A stretch of DNA of 64,000 nucleotides from NCBI RefSeq assembly GCF_017875955.1, contig NZ_JAGINK010000001.1, forward strand, positions 4,432,501 to 4,496,500, given 5' to 3'. The notes beneath the pieces are model-generated. The model saw only the letters and a program-made list of their open reading frames with translations. It ran no database searches and was not told the origin of the DNA. Both the position numbers and the translations under genes were made by a program. The stretch comes from Pseudomonas sp. BP8. Lineage in GTDB: Bacteria; Pseudomonadota; Gammaproteobacteria; Pseudomonadales; Pseudomonadaceae. How positions within the stretch are numbered: the stretch's first letter is position 1; each line of letters begins with the position of its first letter. Shown here piece by piece: positions 51,436 through 59,579 of this stretch.

Positions 51436-52806
51436 ATGCAGCTCTCCTCGCTCACTGCGGTTTCCCCTGTAGACGGCCGCTACGCCGGCAAAACCCAGGC
51501 CTTGCGCCCCATTTTCAGCGAATACGGCCTGATCCGTTTCCGCGCCCTGGTCGAAGTGCGCTGGCTCCAGCGCCTGGCCGCTCACCCACAGATCGGTGAA
51601 GTGCCGGCGTTTTCTGCCGAAGCCAACGCCATCCTCGACACCCTGGCCAGCGACTTCAAGCTGGAGCACGCCGAGCGCGTCAAGGAAATCGAGCGCACCA
51701 CCAACCACGACGTCAAGGCGATCGAGTACCTGCTCAAGGAGCAGGCTGCCCAACTGCCAGAGCTGGCCAACGTCAACGAGTTCATCCACTTCGCCTGCAC
51801 CAGCGAGGACATCAACAACCTGTCCCACGCCCTGATGCTGCGCGCTGGCCGTGACGACGTGCTGCTGCCGCTGATGCGCCAGATCGCCGAGTCGATCCGC
51901 GCCCTCGCCCACCAGCACGCCGACGTGCCGATGCTCTCGCGCACCCACGGTCAGCCGGCCTCGCCGACGACCCTGGGCAAAGAGATGGCCAACGTCGTCT
52001 ACCGCCTGGAGCGTCAGATCGCTCAGGTTGCTGCAGTGCCGCTGCTGGGCAAGATCAACGGTGCCGTGGGCAACTACAATGCCCACCTGTCGGCCTACTC
52101 GCAGATCGACTGGGAAGAAAACGCCCGCGCCTTCATCGAAGACGAGCTGGGCCTGCAGTTCAACCCTTACACCACCCAGATCGAACCGCACGACTACATC
52201 GCCGAGCTGTTCGATGCGATCGCGCGCTTCAACACCATCCTGATCGACTTCGACCGTGATGTCTGGGGCTACATCTCGCTGGGCTACTTCAAGCAGAAGA
52301 CCGTCGCTGGCGAAATCGGCTCCTCGACCATGCCGCACAAGGTCAACCCGATCGACTTCGAAAACTCCGAAGGCAACCTGGGTATCGCCAACGCGCTGTT
52401 CCAGCACCTGGCCAGCAAGCTGCCGATCTCCCGCTGGCAGCGCGACCTGACCGACTCCACCGTACTGCGCAACCTGGGCGTGGGCTTTGCTCACAGCGTC
52501 ATCGCCTACGAAGCCAGCCTCAAGGGTATCGGCAAGCTGGAAGTCAACACCGCACGCATCGCCGCCGACCTGGACGCCTGCTGGGAAGTCCTCGCCGAGC
52601 CGATCCAGACCGTGATGCGCCGCTTCAACATCGAGAACCCCTACGAGAAGCTCAAAGAGCTGACCCGTGGCAAGGGCATCACGCCAGAAGCGCTGCTGAC
52701 CTTCATCGATGGCCTCGACATGCCTGCCGAAGCCAAGGCCGAGCTCAAGCTGCTGACCCCAGCTACCTACATCGGTAACGCCGCTGCCCAGGCCAAACGC
52801 ATCTAA
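51436..52806 (+). CDS. purB: Adenylosuccinate lyase
   Basis: The 456-residue protein carries the fumarase/lyase signature GSSTMPHKVNPIDFENSEGN, the catalytic His region RTHGQPASPTTLGKE, and the TTNHDVKAIEYLLK segment. It acts twice in purine synthesis, on SAICAR and on adenylosuccinate. The ATG at 51436 gives MQLSSLTAVSPVDGRYAGK. A terminator follows after 15 bp. Confidence 0.97.
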   Translation: MQLSSLTAVSPVDGRYAGKTQALRPIFSEYGLIRFRALVEVRWLQRLAAHPQIGEVPAFSAEANAILDTLASDFKLEHAERVKEIERTTNHDVKAIEYLLKEQAAQLPELANVNEFIHFACTSEDINNLSHALMLRAGRDDVLLPLMRQIAESIRALAHQHADVPMLSRTHGQPASPTTLGKEMANVVYRLERQIAQVAAVPLLGKINGAVGNYNAHLSAYSQIDWEENARAFIEDELGLQFNPYTTQIEPHDYIAELFDAIARFNTILIDFDRDVWGYISLGYFKQKTVAGEIGSSTMPHKVNPIDFENSEGNLGIANALFQHLASKLPISRWQRDLTDSTVLRNLGVGFAHSVIAYEASLKGIGKLEVNTARIAADLDACWEVLAEPIQTVMRRFNIENPYEKLKELTRGKGITPEALLTFIDGLDMPAEAKAELKLLTPATYIGNAAAQAKRI

Positions 52807-52821
52807 GCCTGAGCCCGCGTG

Positions 52822-52848
52822 CAACGCCCGGCCTGGCCGGGCGTTTTT
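52822..52848 (+). terminator. Intrinsic terminator after purB
   Basis: AACGCCCGGCC pairs with GGCCGGGCGTT, followed by T residues. Confidence 0.92.
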
Positions 52849-52887
52849 ATTCCCGGACGAAAACTACGTTTTTTCAATAGGTTGAAC

Positions 52888-54054
52888 ATGAATTCTGATA
52901 CTCCACTGCAGCTGCTTGGCGGTTTGACTGCCCGTGAATTCCTGCGCGACTACTGGCAGAAGAAGCCCCTGCTGGTGCGCCAGGCCTTCACCGACTTCGA
53001 AAGCCCGATCGACCCGGACGAACTGGCCGGCCTGGCCCTCGAAGAAGAAGTCGAGTCGCGTCTGGTCCTCGAACACGGCGAACGCCCATGGGAACTGCGC
53101 CGCGGGCCGTTCACCGAAGACGACTTCGCCACCCTGCCGGAGCGTGACTGGACCCTGCTGGTCCAGGCAGTCGACCAGTTCGTCCCAGAAGTCGCCGAAC
53201 TGCTGGAAAACTTCCGCTTCCTGCCCAGCTGGCGCATCGATGATGTGATGATCAGCTACGCAGCCCCAGGCGGCAGTGTCGGCCCGCACTTCGACAACTA
53301 CGACGTATTCCTGCTGCAAGGCCACGGCACCCGCAACTGGAAAGTCGGCCAGGAGTGCAACAGCGACAGCAAGCTGCTCGAGCATGCCGACCTGCGCATC
53401 CTCGCCGACTTCGAGCAGACCGACGAGTGGCGCCTGGAGCCCGGCGACATGCTCTACCTGCCGCCGCGCCTGGCCCACTTCGGCGTTGCCGAAGACAACT
53501 GCCTGACCTACTCGGTCGGTTTCCGCGCGCCGAGCGCCGCTGAAGTGCTGACTCACTTCACCGACTTCCTCAGCCAGTTCCTGCCTGACGAAGAGCGCTA
53601 CAGCGACGCCGACGCCCAGCCGGTCAGCGACCCGCACCAGATCCAGCACGACGCCCTCGACCGCCTCAAGGCCCTGCTGGCCGAGCACATGGGTGACGAG
53701 CGCCTGCTGCTGACCTGGTTCGGCCAGTTCATGACCGAGCCGCGCTACCCCGAGCAGGTCGCCGGCGAAGAGCTCAGCGAAGAAGAGCTGATCGACAGCC
53801 TCGAGCAAGGCGCGATCCTCATCCGCAACCCGAGCGCGCGCCTGGCCTGGTCGGAAGTCGATGACAACCTGCTGCTGTTCGCCAGCGGCCAGAGCCGCCT
53901 GCTCTCGGGGCACCTGCGCGACCTGCTGAAGCTGATCTGCGCGGCCGATGCACTGCACATCGAAAACCTTGTAGAGTGGCTCAAGGACGAAGAGGGCCGC
54001 ACGCTGATCTGTCAGCTGGTCCAACAAGGGAGCCTGGGATTCGCCAATGAATAA
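52888..54054 (+). CDS. roxA: Ribosomal protein L16 arginine hydroxylase (RoxA/YcfD)
   Basis: The 388-residue JmjC-type 2-oxoglutarate/Fe(II) oxygenase has metal ligands H134 and D136 (VGPHFDNYDVF) and H197 (PPRLAHFGV), with the C-terminal winged-helix-like domain of the YcfD family. E. coli YcfD hydroxylates Arg81 of ribosomal protein L16. The first ATG at 52888 yields the family N-terminus LQLLGGLTAREFLRDYW. It overlaps the following GNAT gene by 8 bp. Confidence 0.93.
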   Translation: MNSDTPLQLLGGLTAREFLRDYWQKKPLLVRQAFTDFESPIDPDELAGLALEEEVESRLVLEHGERPWELRRGPFTEDDFATLPERDWTLLVQAVDQFVPEVAELLENFRFLPSWRIDDVMISYAAPGGSVGPHFDNYDVFLLQGHGTRNWKVGQECNSDSKLLEHADLRILADFEQTDEWRLEPGDMLYLPPRLAHFGVAEDNCLTYSVGFRAPSAAEVLTHFTDFLSQFLPDEERYSDADAQPVSDPHQIQHDALDRLKALLAEHMGDERLLLTWFGQFMTEPRYPEQVAGEELSEEELIDSLEQGAILIRNPSARLAWSEVDDNLLLFASGQSRLLSGHLRDLLKLICAADALHIENLVEWLKDEEGRTLICQLVQQGSLGFANE

Positions 54055-54481
54055 AATCAGCGTTCGCCTCGCCGACTGGCACAAAGACAACGCCGATATC
54101 CGCCGCATCCGTGAAGCGGTGTTCATCGCCGAGCAACACGTGCCGCCAGAGCTTGAGTGGGACTCGGACGACTCGAGCGCTGCGCACTTCCTGGCGCTGG
54201 AGGGCGACTATCCGATCGGCACCGCCCGCCTGCTGCCCGATGGCACCATTGGCCGGGTCTCGGTCCTCAAAGACTGGCGCGGGCTGAAAGTTGGCGACGC
54301 ACTGATGCATGCGGTGATCGTCGAGGCGCAGAACCGCGACCTCAAGCAGCAGACCCTCAGTGCCCAGGTGCACGCCACGCCGTTCTATGAGCGGCTGGGC
54401 TTCCGGGTGGTCAGCGAGGAGTTTCTCGAGGCCGGTATCCCGCACGTGGACATGGTCCGCGAGTCCTGCGACATCGCCTGA
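54047..54481 (+). CDS. GNAT-family acetyltransferase (ElaA/YjcF-like)
   Basis: The 144-residue protein has the GNAT motif A in GRVSVLKDWRGLKVGDALM, with IREAVFIAEQHVPPELEWD at the start and TPFYERLGFRVVSEEFLEAGIPHVDM at the end; this ending is typical of the ElaA/YjcF branch. Its substrate is unknown. Overlap with roxA suggests translational coupling. Confidence 0.88.
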   Translation: MNKISVRLADWHKDNADIRRIREAVFIAEQHVPPELEWDSDDSSAAHFLALEGDYPIGTARLLPDGTIGRVSVLKDWRGLKVGDALMHAVIVEAQNRDLKQQTLSAQVHATPFYERLGFRVVSEEFLEAGIPHVDMVRESCDIA

Positions 54482-54499
54482 GTCACCGGGCCGCTCCCA

Positions 54500-54658
54500 C
54501 TGAGCTAACGCTAACTCATTGATTTAGCGAAACCCTGTAGGAGCGGGCTTGCCCCGCGAAGAGGCCGCTCCAGCCACCGTGGCGTATGGCACCGGCTTCG
54601 CCGGTTTCGCGGGACAAGCCCGCTCCTACAGGTATTTCGCTAACTCAATGAGCTAGTG
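54500..54658. repeat. Inverted REP pair with reversed polarity and extended arms
   Basis: Arms 54510-54566 and 54604-54656 are inverted copies made of GCTAACTCATTGATTTAGCG plus a class I REP. Here the CTGTAGGAGCGGG ends point outward, the opposite of the other pairs in the window. The GCTAACTCA block also occurs inside the class II pair at 11863-11982. The rest of the 309-bp gap (54482-54790) holds no recognised gene. Confidence 0.82.
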
Positions 54659-54790
54659 TTTCGCCCCCAGGGCCCTCATTGACACCCCAACCACCGACCC
54701 GACCTGTACATCCATACAGATAAACCTTGCGTCACCCTCCGTCTTTGCGCATCCTAACGCCCATCGTCTGCCCATGAAGCGTTCCCGGCC

Positions 54791-56755
54791 ATGCGCCTCT
54801 TTCTCTGCGAAAAGCCCTCCCAGGCCAAAGACATCGCCAAAGTGCTCGGCGCCTCGCGCAGGGGCGATGGCTGCTGGCAAGGCACTGAGGTCTGCGTGAC
54901 CTGGTGCATCGGCCACCTGCTCGAAACCGCCCCGCCCGATAGCTACGACGAGCGCTACAAGCGCTGGGCGCTGGACGACCTGCCGATCATCCCGGAAAAA
55001 TGGAAGATGCTGGTCAAGCCCAAGACCGCCAGCCAGTTCAAGGCAGTCAAGCGCCTGCTGGGCGAGGCTCGCGAACTGATCATCGCCACCGACGCCGACC
55101 GCGAAGGGGAAATGATCGCCCGCGAACTGGTCGAGCACTGCCGCTACCGCGGGCCGATCCAGCGCCTGTGGCTGTCGGCACTCGACGATGCCTCGATCCG
55201 CAAGGCGTTGGCGCGCCTGCTGCCGGGCAGTGAAACCTTCAGCCTGTACCACTCGGCGCTAGGCCGCTCACGCGCCGACTGGCTGATCGGCATGAACATG
55301 AGCCGGCTGTTTACCCTGCTCGGTCGCCAGTCCGGCTACCAGGGCGTGCTGCCGGTCGGGCGGGTACAGACACCGACGCTGCGCCTGGTGGTCGACCGCG
55401 ATCGCAGCATCGCCGACTTCGTGCCGGTGCCGTTCTGGGCCATCGAGGTCCAACTGGAACACGCCGGCAGCGTATTCAGTGCCCAGTGGCGTGCGCCGGA
55501 AGACGCCTGTGATGATCAGGGCCGCTGCCTCAACCAAGGCCTGGCTCAGCAAGCGGCCAGCGCCATCGCTGGCGCCGGGCAGGCACGGGTGCGCAAGATC
55601 GCCACCGAACGCGTGCGCGAAGCCGCGCCGCTGCCGTTCGATCTCGGCACCCTGCAGGAAGTCTGTTCGAAGAAGTTCGGCCTGGGCGCCCAGGAAACCC
55701 TCGACATCGCCCAGGCCCTGTACGAAACCCACAAACTGATCACCTACCCGCGCAGCGACTGCGGCTACCTGCCGCAGAGCCAGCACGGCGAAGCGCAGGC
55801 GATCCTCGCCGCATTGCAACGCGCCGACGCCAGCCTGGCGCCGCTGCAGGCCTATCTCGAGCCGCAGCGCCGCTCACGGGCCTGGAATGACGCCAAGGTC
55901 AGTGCCCACCACGGCATCATACCCACCGCCGCCGCCAGCGATCCGGCGCGCCTGCCGCCCAAGTACAAGGCGGTGTATACCCTGATCCGCGCTCGCTACC
56001 TGGCGCAGTTCCTGCCCAATCATGAATACGACCGGACCCAGGCCGAGTTCGACTGCGCCGGGCACGCCCTGCGCGCCGTCGGCAAGCAGATCGTCGAGCC
56101 CGGCTGGCGTCGCGCCCTGCCCGAGGCACTGACCCCGGCCAAGGGCCGCGAAGCCGCTCCGGCGCAGGTCTTGCCGGCCTTGCGCGAAGGCCAGGACTGC
56201 ACCGTGCATGGCCTGCAACTCAAGGACCTGTGGACCCAGCCGCCGAAACCCTTTACCGAAGGCGACTTGATCAAGGCGATGAAAAACGTCGCCAAACTGG
56301 TGGATGACCCCAAGCTCAAACAGAAGCTCAAGGAAACCACCGGCATCGGCACCGAAGCGACCCGCGCCAGCATCATCCAGGGCCTGCTTGACCGCGGTTA
56401 TCTGGTCAAGAATGGCAAGGCTCTGGCCGCGACCCCGGCCGCCTTCAGCCTGATCGACGCGGTACCGCGAGCGATTGCCGACCCCGGCACCACGGCGATC
56501 TGGGAACAGGCGCTGGACATGGTGCAGAGTGGCGAGATGAGCCTGGAAGAGTTCGTCGCCCGCCAGTCGGCCTGGATGGGCAAGCTGGTAGAACGCTGCC
56601 GCGGCATGCGCATGACCATCAGCGGGCCGCCGCTGGCGGGCAACGCCGCACCCTGGAAGAAAAAGCGCCGCAGTGCTGGCAAGGCCAAGGCAGGAGCACC
56701 GGCCAAGGCGGCAAAGGGCAAACCCCGCGCGCCTCGGCGCAAGTCCACCCCCTGA
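54791..56755 (+). CDS. topB: DNA topoisomerase III
   Basis: The 654-residue type IA topoisomerase has an N-terminal Toprim domain (LFLCEKPSQAKDIA; TDADREGEMIA) and the catalytic tyrosine Y319 in LITYPRSDCGYLP. It relaxes and decatenates single-stranded regions. The C-terminus is a short basic Lys/Ala/Pro tail rather than zinc fingers. It stands alone, followed by a REP pair. Confidence 0.96.
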   Translation: MRLFLCEKPSQAKDIAKVLGASRRGDGCWQGTEVCVTWCIGHLLETAPPDSYDERYKRWALDDLPIIPEKWKMLVKPKTASQFKAVKRLLGEARELIIATDADREGEMIARELVEHCRYRGPIQRLWLSALDDASIRKALARLLPGSETFSLYHSALGRSRADWLIGMNMSRLFTLLGRQSGYQGVLPVGRVQTPTLRLVVDRDRSIADFVPVPFWAIEVQLEHAGSVFSAQWRAPEDACDDQGRCLNQGLAQQAASAIAGAGQARVRKIATERVREAAPLPFDLGTLQEVCSKKFGLGAQETLDIAQALYETHKLITYPRSDCGYLPQSQHGEAQAILAALQRADASLAPLQAYLEPQRRSRAWNDAKVSAHHGIIPTAAASDPARLPPKYKAVYTLIRARYLAQFLPNHEYDRTQAEFDCAGHALRAVGKQIVEPGWRRALPEALTPAKGREAAPAQVLPALREGQDCTVHGLQLKDLWTQPPKPFTEGDLIKAMKNVAKLVDDPKLKQKLKETTGIGTEATRASIIQGLLDRGYLVKNGKALAATPAAFSLIDAVPRAIADPGTTAIWEQALDMVQSGEMSLEEFVARQSAWMGKLVERCRGMRMTISGPPLAGNAAPWKKKRRSAGKAKAGAPAKAAKGKPRAPRRKSTP

Positions 56756-56772
56756 GGTGTTTCGCCAGTGCC

Positions 56773-56850
56773 GGCCTCTTCGCGGGGCAAGCCCGCTCCT
56801 ACATGGTCACCGCCAAACCTGTAGGAGCGGGCTTGCCCCGCGAAGAGGCC
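56773..56850. repeat. Compact perfect REP pair
   Basis: A 78-bp inverted pair of class I REPs (GGCCTCTTCGCGGGGCAAG facing CTTGCCCCGCGAAGAGGCC) with a very short spacer; the left copy ends CTACAT rather than CTACAG. Confidence 0.9.
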
Positions 56851-57005
56851 AGATCAGGCAACACAGATGACAGCAGACCCCAGCTCAATCCGCGCCGATC
56901 ACAGACCCAAGCCGCCGCACTACTGGCAACCCCTCTCCCCGACGATTACCATGGCAAGCTTTAGCGCGGCCTGTTGCCGCGCGCTGCCGCTTAAGCCCAT
57001 ACCCC

Positions 57006-57785
57006 ATGCCTTTCGAATTGTCCGTAGAACCCCTGACCCTGCTGATCCTCGCCGCAGTCGCCTTCGTCGCCGGCTTCATCGACGCCATTGCCGGTGGCGG
57101 CGGCCTGCTGACCACCCCGGCGTTGCTGACTGCCGGCATGCCGCCGCACCTGGTGCTGGGCACCAACAAGCTCAGCTCGACCTTCGGCTCGGCCACCGCC
57201 AGCTTTGCCTACTACCGACGCAAGCTGTTCCACCCCGCGCAATGGCGCCCGGCACTGCTGGCAACCCTGATCGGCTCATTGATCGGCGCCGTGATCGCCC
57301 ACTACCTGCCGGCCGAATGGCTGAACAAGATGCTCCCGGTGATCGTCTTCGCCTGCGGCATCTACCTGCTGTTTGGCGGCACACCCAAGGCGCCACTGGA
57401 TGCCGATGCGCCAATCAAGAAGACCTGGCAGGCACCACAGGGCTTCACCCTGGGCTTCTACGATGGCGTCGCCGGGCCAGGCACCGGCGCGTTCTGGACA
57501 GTCAGCACGCTGCTGCTCTACCCGATCGACCTGGTCCGCGCCAGCGGCGTGGCGCGCAGCATGAACTTCGTCAGCAACGCCGCGGCGCTGACGGTGTTCA
57601 TTCTCTCCGGGCAGGTCGACTACATCGTCGGCCTGGCCATGGGCCTTTCGGTGATGGTCGGGGCATTTTTCGGTGCACGCACGGCAATCAGTGGCGGCAG
57701 CAAGTTCATCCGCCCGGTGTTCATCACCGTGGTACTGGCGCTGACCGTGCGCCTAGCGTGGCAGCACTGGTTCGGCCAGGCCTAA
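57006..57785 (+). CDS. TSUP (TauE/SafE) membrane permease
   Basis: The 259-residue protein has about seven to eight membrane helices and both TSUP repeat marks: GFIDAIAGGGGLLTTPALL and GFYDGVAGPGTGAFW. It belongs to a different branch from the TSUP at 18376-19137 (YfcA-like). The substrate is probably a sulfur compound or organic anion. Its last 33 bp overlap the 3' end of convergent nudC. Confidence 0.9.
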   Translation: MPFELSVEPLTLLILAAVAFVAGFIDAIAGGGGLLTTPALLTAGMPPHLVLGTNKLSSTFGSATASFAYYRRKLFHPAQWRPALLATLIGSLIGAVIAHYLPAEWLNKMLPVIVFACGIYLLFGGTPKAPLDADAPIKKTWQAPQGFTLGFYDGVAGPGTGAFWTVSTLLLYPIDLVRASGVARSMNFVSNAAALTVFILSGQVDYIVGLAMGLSVMVGAFFGARTAISGGSKFIRPVFITVVLALTVRLAWQHWFGQA

Positions 57786-58583
57786 CCGACGCGCCACATA
57801 CAGGTCGATCAGGTGCCGGGCAATCGAACGCCCGGCCGGCAGCGGTGGCAGCGCGTGCACGTTGAACCACTGCGCATCCTCGATCTCGTCGGCTTGCATG
57901 ACGATCTCGCCGCCGGCGTACTCGGCATGAAAACCGAGCATCATCGAATGCGGGAACGGCCAGCACTGGCTTCCGACGTACTGGATGTTCTTCACCTCGA
58001 CCGCGACTTCTTCGCGCACTTCACGTACCAGGCAGTCCTCGGCCGACTCGCCCGGCTCGGCAAAGCCGGCCAGAGTGCTGTAGACCCCGGTGACGAAGCG
58101 CGGTGAACGCGCCAGGAGAATCTCGTCACCGCGAGTGACCAGCACGATCATGCTCGGCGAGATCCGCGGGTAGCTGCGCAGGTCGCAGCGCTGGCAGTGC
58201 ATCGCCCGCTCCCAGTGGATCTGGGTCATGGCCTGGCCACAACTGCCGCAGAAACGGTGCTCGCGCGCCCAGGTGCCGATCTGCGCGGCATAACCCAGCA
58301 ACTTGTAGGTGTCGAAATCGCCTTCGAGCATGAACTGGCGCAGACCGCGCCAGCCGCAACCGGCCAGCTCGGCGCTACTGCGCAGTTCGAGGAGGAATAC
58401 CGGCTCACCATCGAAGTGACCGATACCATGCTCGCAGAGCACGTCCAGGTCCTGCCGCTTGAGCCACTCGCGGGGGAACAACGCACCGTTGTCGTCCACC
58501 AGAAAACCCTCTGGGCCGCGGGCGACTGCCCAGCCTCCGCTGCTATTGGGGTCGAGTACTGCGCTAGTCCAGCGTGCTGACAT
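57753..58583 (-). CDS. nudC: NADH pyrophosphatase / RNA decapping hydrolase NudC
   Basis: The 276-residue protein has the zinc-binding Cys pairs (FCGSCG and HCQRC), the Nudix box GFAEPGESAEDCLVREVREEV, and the NudC-specific signature SQCWPFPHS. In the E. coli protein this signature is SQPWPFPQS, so Pro is replaced by Cys here. It cleaves NAD(H) and removes NAD caps from RNA. The 3' end overlaps the convergent TSUP gene by 33 bp. Confidence 0.93.
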   Translation of the reverse strand: MSARWTSAVLDPNSSGGWAVARGPEGFLVDDNGALFPREWLKRQDLDVLCEHGIGHFDGEPVFLLELRSSAELAGCGWRGLRQFMLEGDFDTYKLLGYAAQIGTWAREHRFCGSCGQAMTQIHWERAMHCQRCDLRSYPRISPSMIVLVTRGDEILLARSPRFVTGVYSTLAGFAEPGESAEDCLVREVREEVAVEVKNIQYVGSQCWPFPHSMMLGFHAEYAGGEIVMQADEIEDAQWFNVHALPPLPAGRSIARHLIDLYVARRLGLAEPVLPR

Positions 58584-58616
58584 GTTCGGCTTCCTTGAAG
58601 CGCGTCGCCGGCCTGG

Positions 58617-59429
58617 TCAGTCGGCGAACGTCGGTTTCTGTTTGCTCATGTGGGCCGCAACGGCGACCCGCAGGTCTTCGGACTGCAACATGGCGGCGTT
58701 CCAGGTAGCGATGTACTCCAGGCCATCGTCGATGCGATGGTCGCGCATATAGCTGAGCATCTGCTTGGTGCCGGCCACGGCAATGGGGGATTTTCCCGCA
58801 ATTTCCCGGGCAATGGCAAAGACTCCGTCAAGCAGCGCCGCGTAGTCTGGATAAACGCGATTGACCAGGCCGATCTGGCGCGCCTCTTCGGCCTCGACAT
58901 GCCGCCCGGTGTAGGCCATTTCGCGCATCACGCCATCGCCGATGATCCGCGGCAAGCGCTGCAAGGTACCGACATCAGCGGCCATGCCCATGTCGATTTC
59001 CTTGATCGAAAACTGCGCATCGCTGCTGCAATAGCGCAGGTCGCACGCCGAGACCAGGTCGATGGCACCGCCCAGGCAGTAACCCTGGATCGCCGCCAGG
59101 ACCGGCTTGCGGCAATTGTCGACGGCGTTGAACGAGGCCTGCATGCCGAGGATGGTGCGGCGCAGCAAGCGCGCATTGCGGCCGACATCCTTGCCCAGCT
59201 GATTGGCCAGCGAGGCCAGCATCATCAGGTCGATGCCCGACGAGAAGTGCTTGCCGGCGCCGCTGATGACCACTGCGCGGACGCTGTCGTTGTCATCGAT
59301 CCACTGGAATATCTGGGTAATCTCTTCCCAGAAGGCCGCGTTCATTGCATTGATTTTTTCCGGGCGATTGATCTGGACGTGGGCGATTTTATCGGTCACT
59401 TCGACCATGAAGGCGGTGTACTCGGTCAC
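58617..59429 (-). CDS. Delta3,5-Delta2,4-dienoyl-CoA isomerase (crotonase family)
   Basis: The 270-residue crotonase-fold protein has the oxyanion-hole segment GAGKHFSSGIDLMML. D124, E144 and D152 sit with the exact spacing of the rat dienoyl-CoA isomerase residues D176, E196 and D204, in GGAIDLVSACD and KEIDMGMAADVGTLQRLP. It should act in beta-oxidation of odd-position double bonds rather than as a hydratase. The start is the GTG at 59429, with GAGGAG 9 nt upstream. It lies 33 bp after the start of nudC on the same strand, so they may be co-transcribed. Confidence 0.88.
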   Translation of the reverse strand: MTEYTAFMVEVTDKIAHVQINRPEKINAMNAAFWEEITQIFQWIDDNDSVRAVVISGAGKHFSSGIDLMMLASLANQLGKDVGRNARLLRRTILGMQASFNAVDNCRKPVLAAIQGYCLGGAIDLVSACDLRYCSSDAQFSIKEIDMGMAADVGTLQRLPRIIGDGVMREMAYTGRHVEAEEARQIGLVNRVYPDYAALLDGVFAIAREIAGKSPIAVAGTKQMLSYMRDHRIDDGLEYIATWNAAMLQSEDLRVAVAAHMSKQKPTFAD

Positions 59430-59579
59430 GGGCGGCACTCCTCGGGGAAAAAGGTTCACAGCGCCGGACTATAGCGCAGCCCCGAGGCCGCACTTGTGCC
59501 AAAAGCGGGACTCAGACCTTGCACCGTGCGCCGGCTTGCGGCACTTTGCGCGACTGCAGAATTATAAGGATACGAATCC

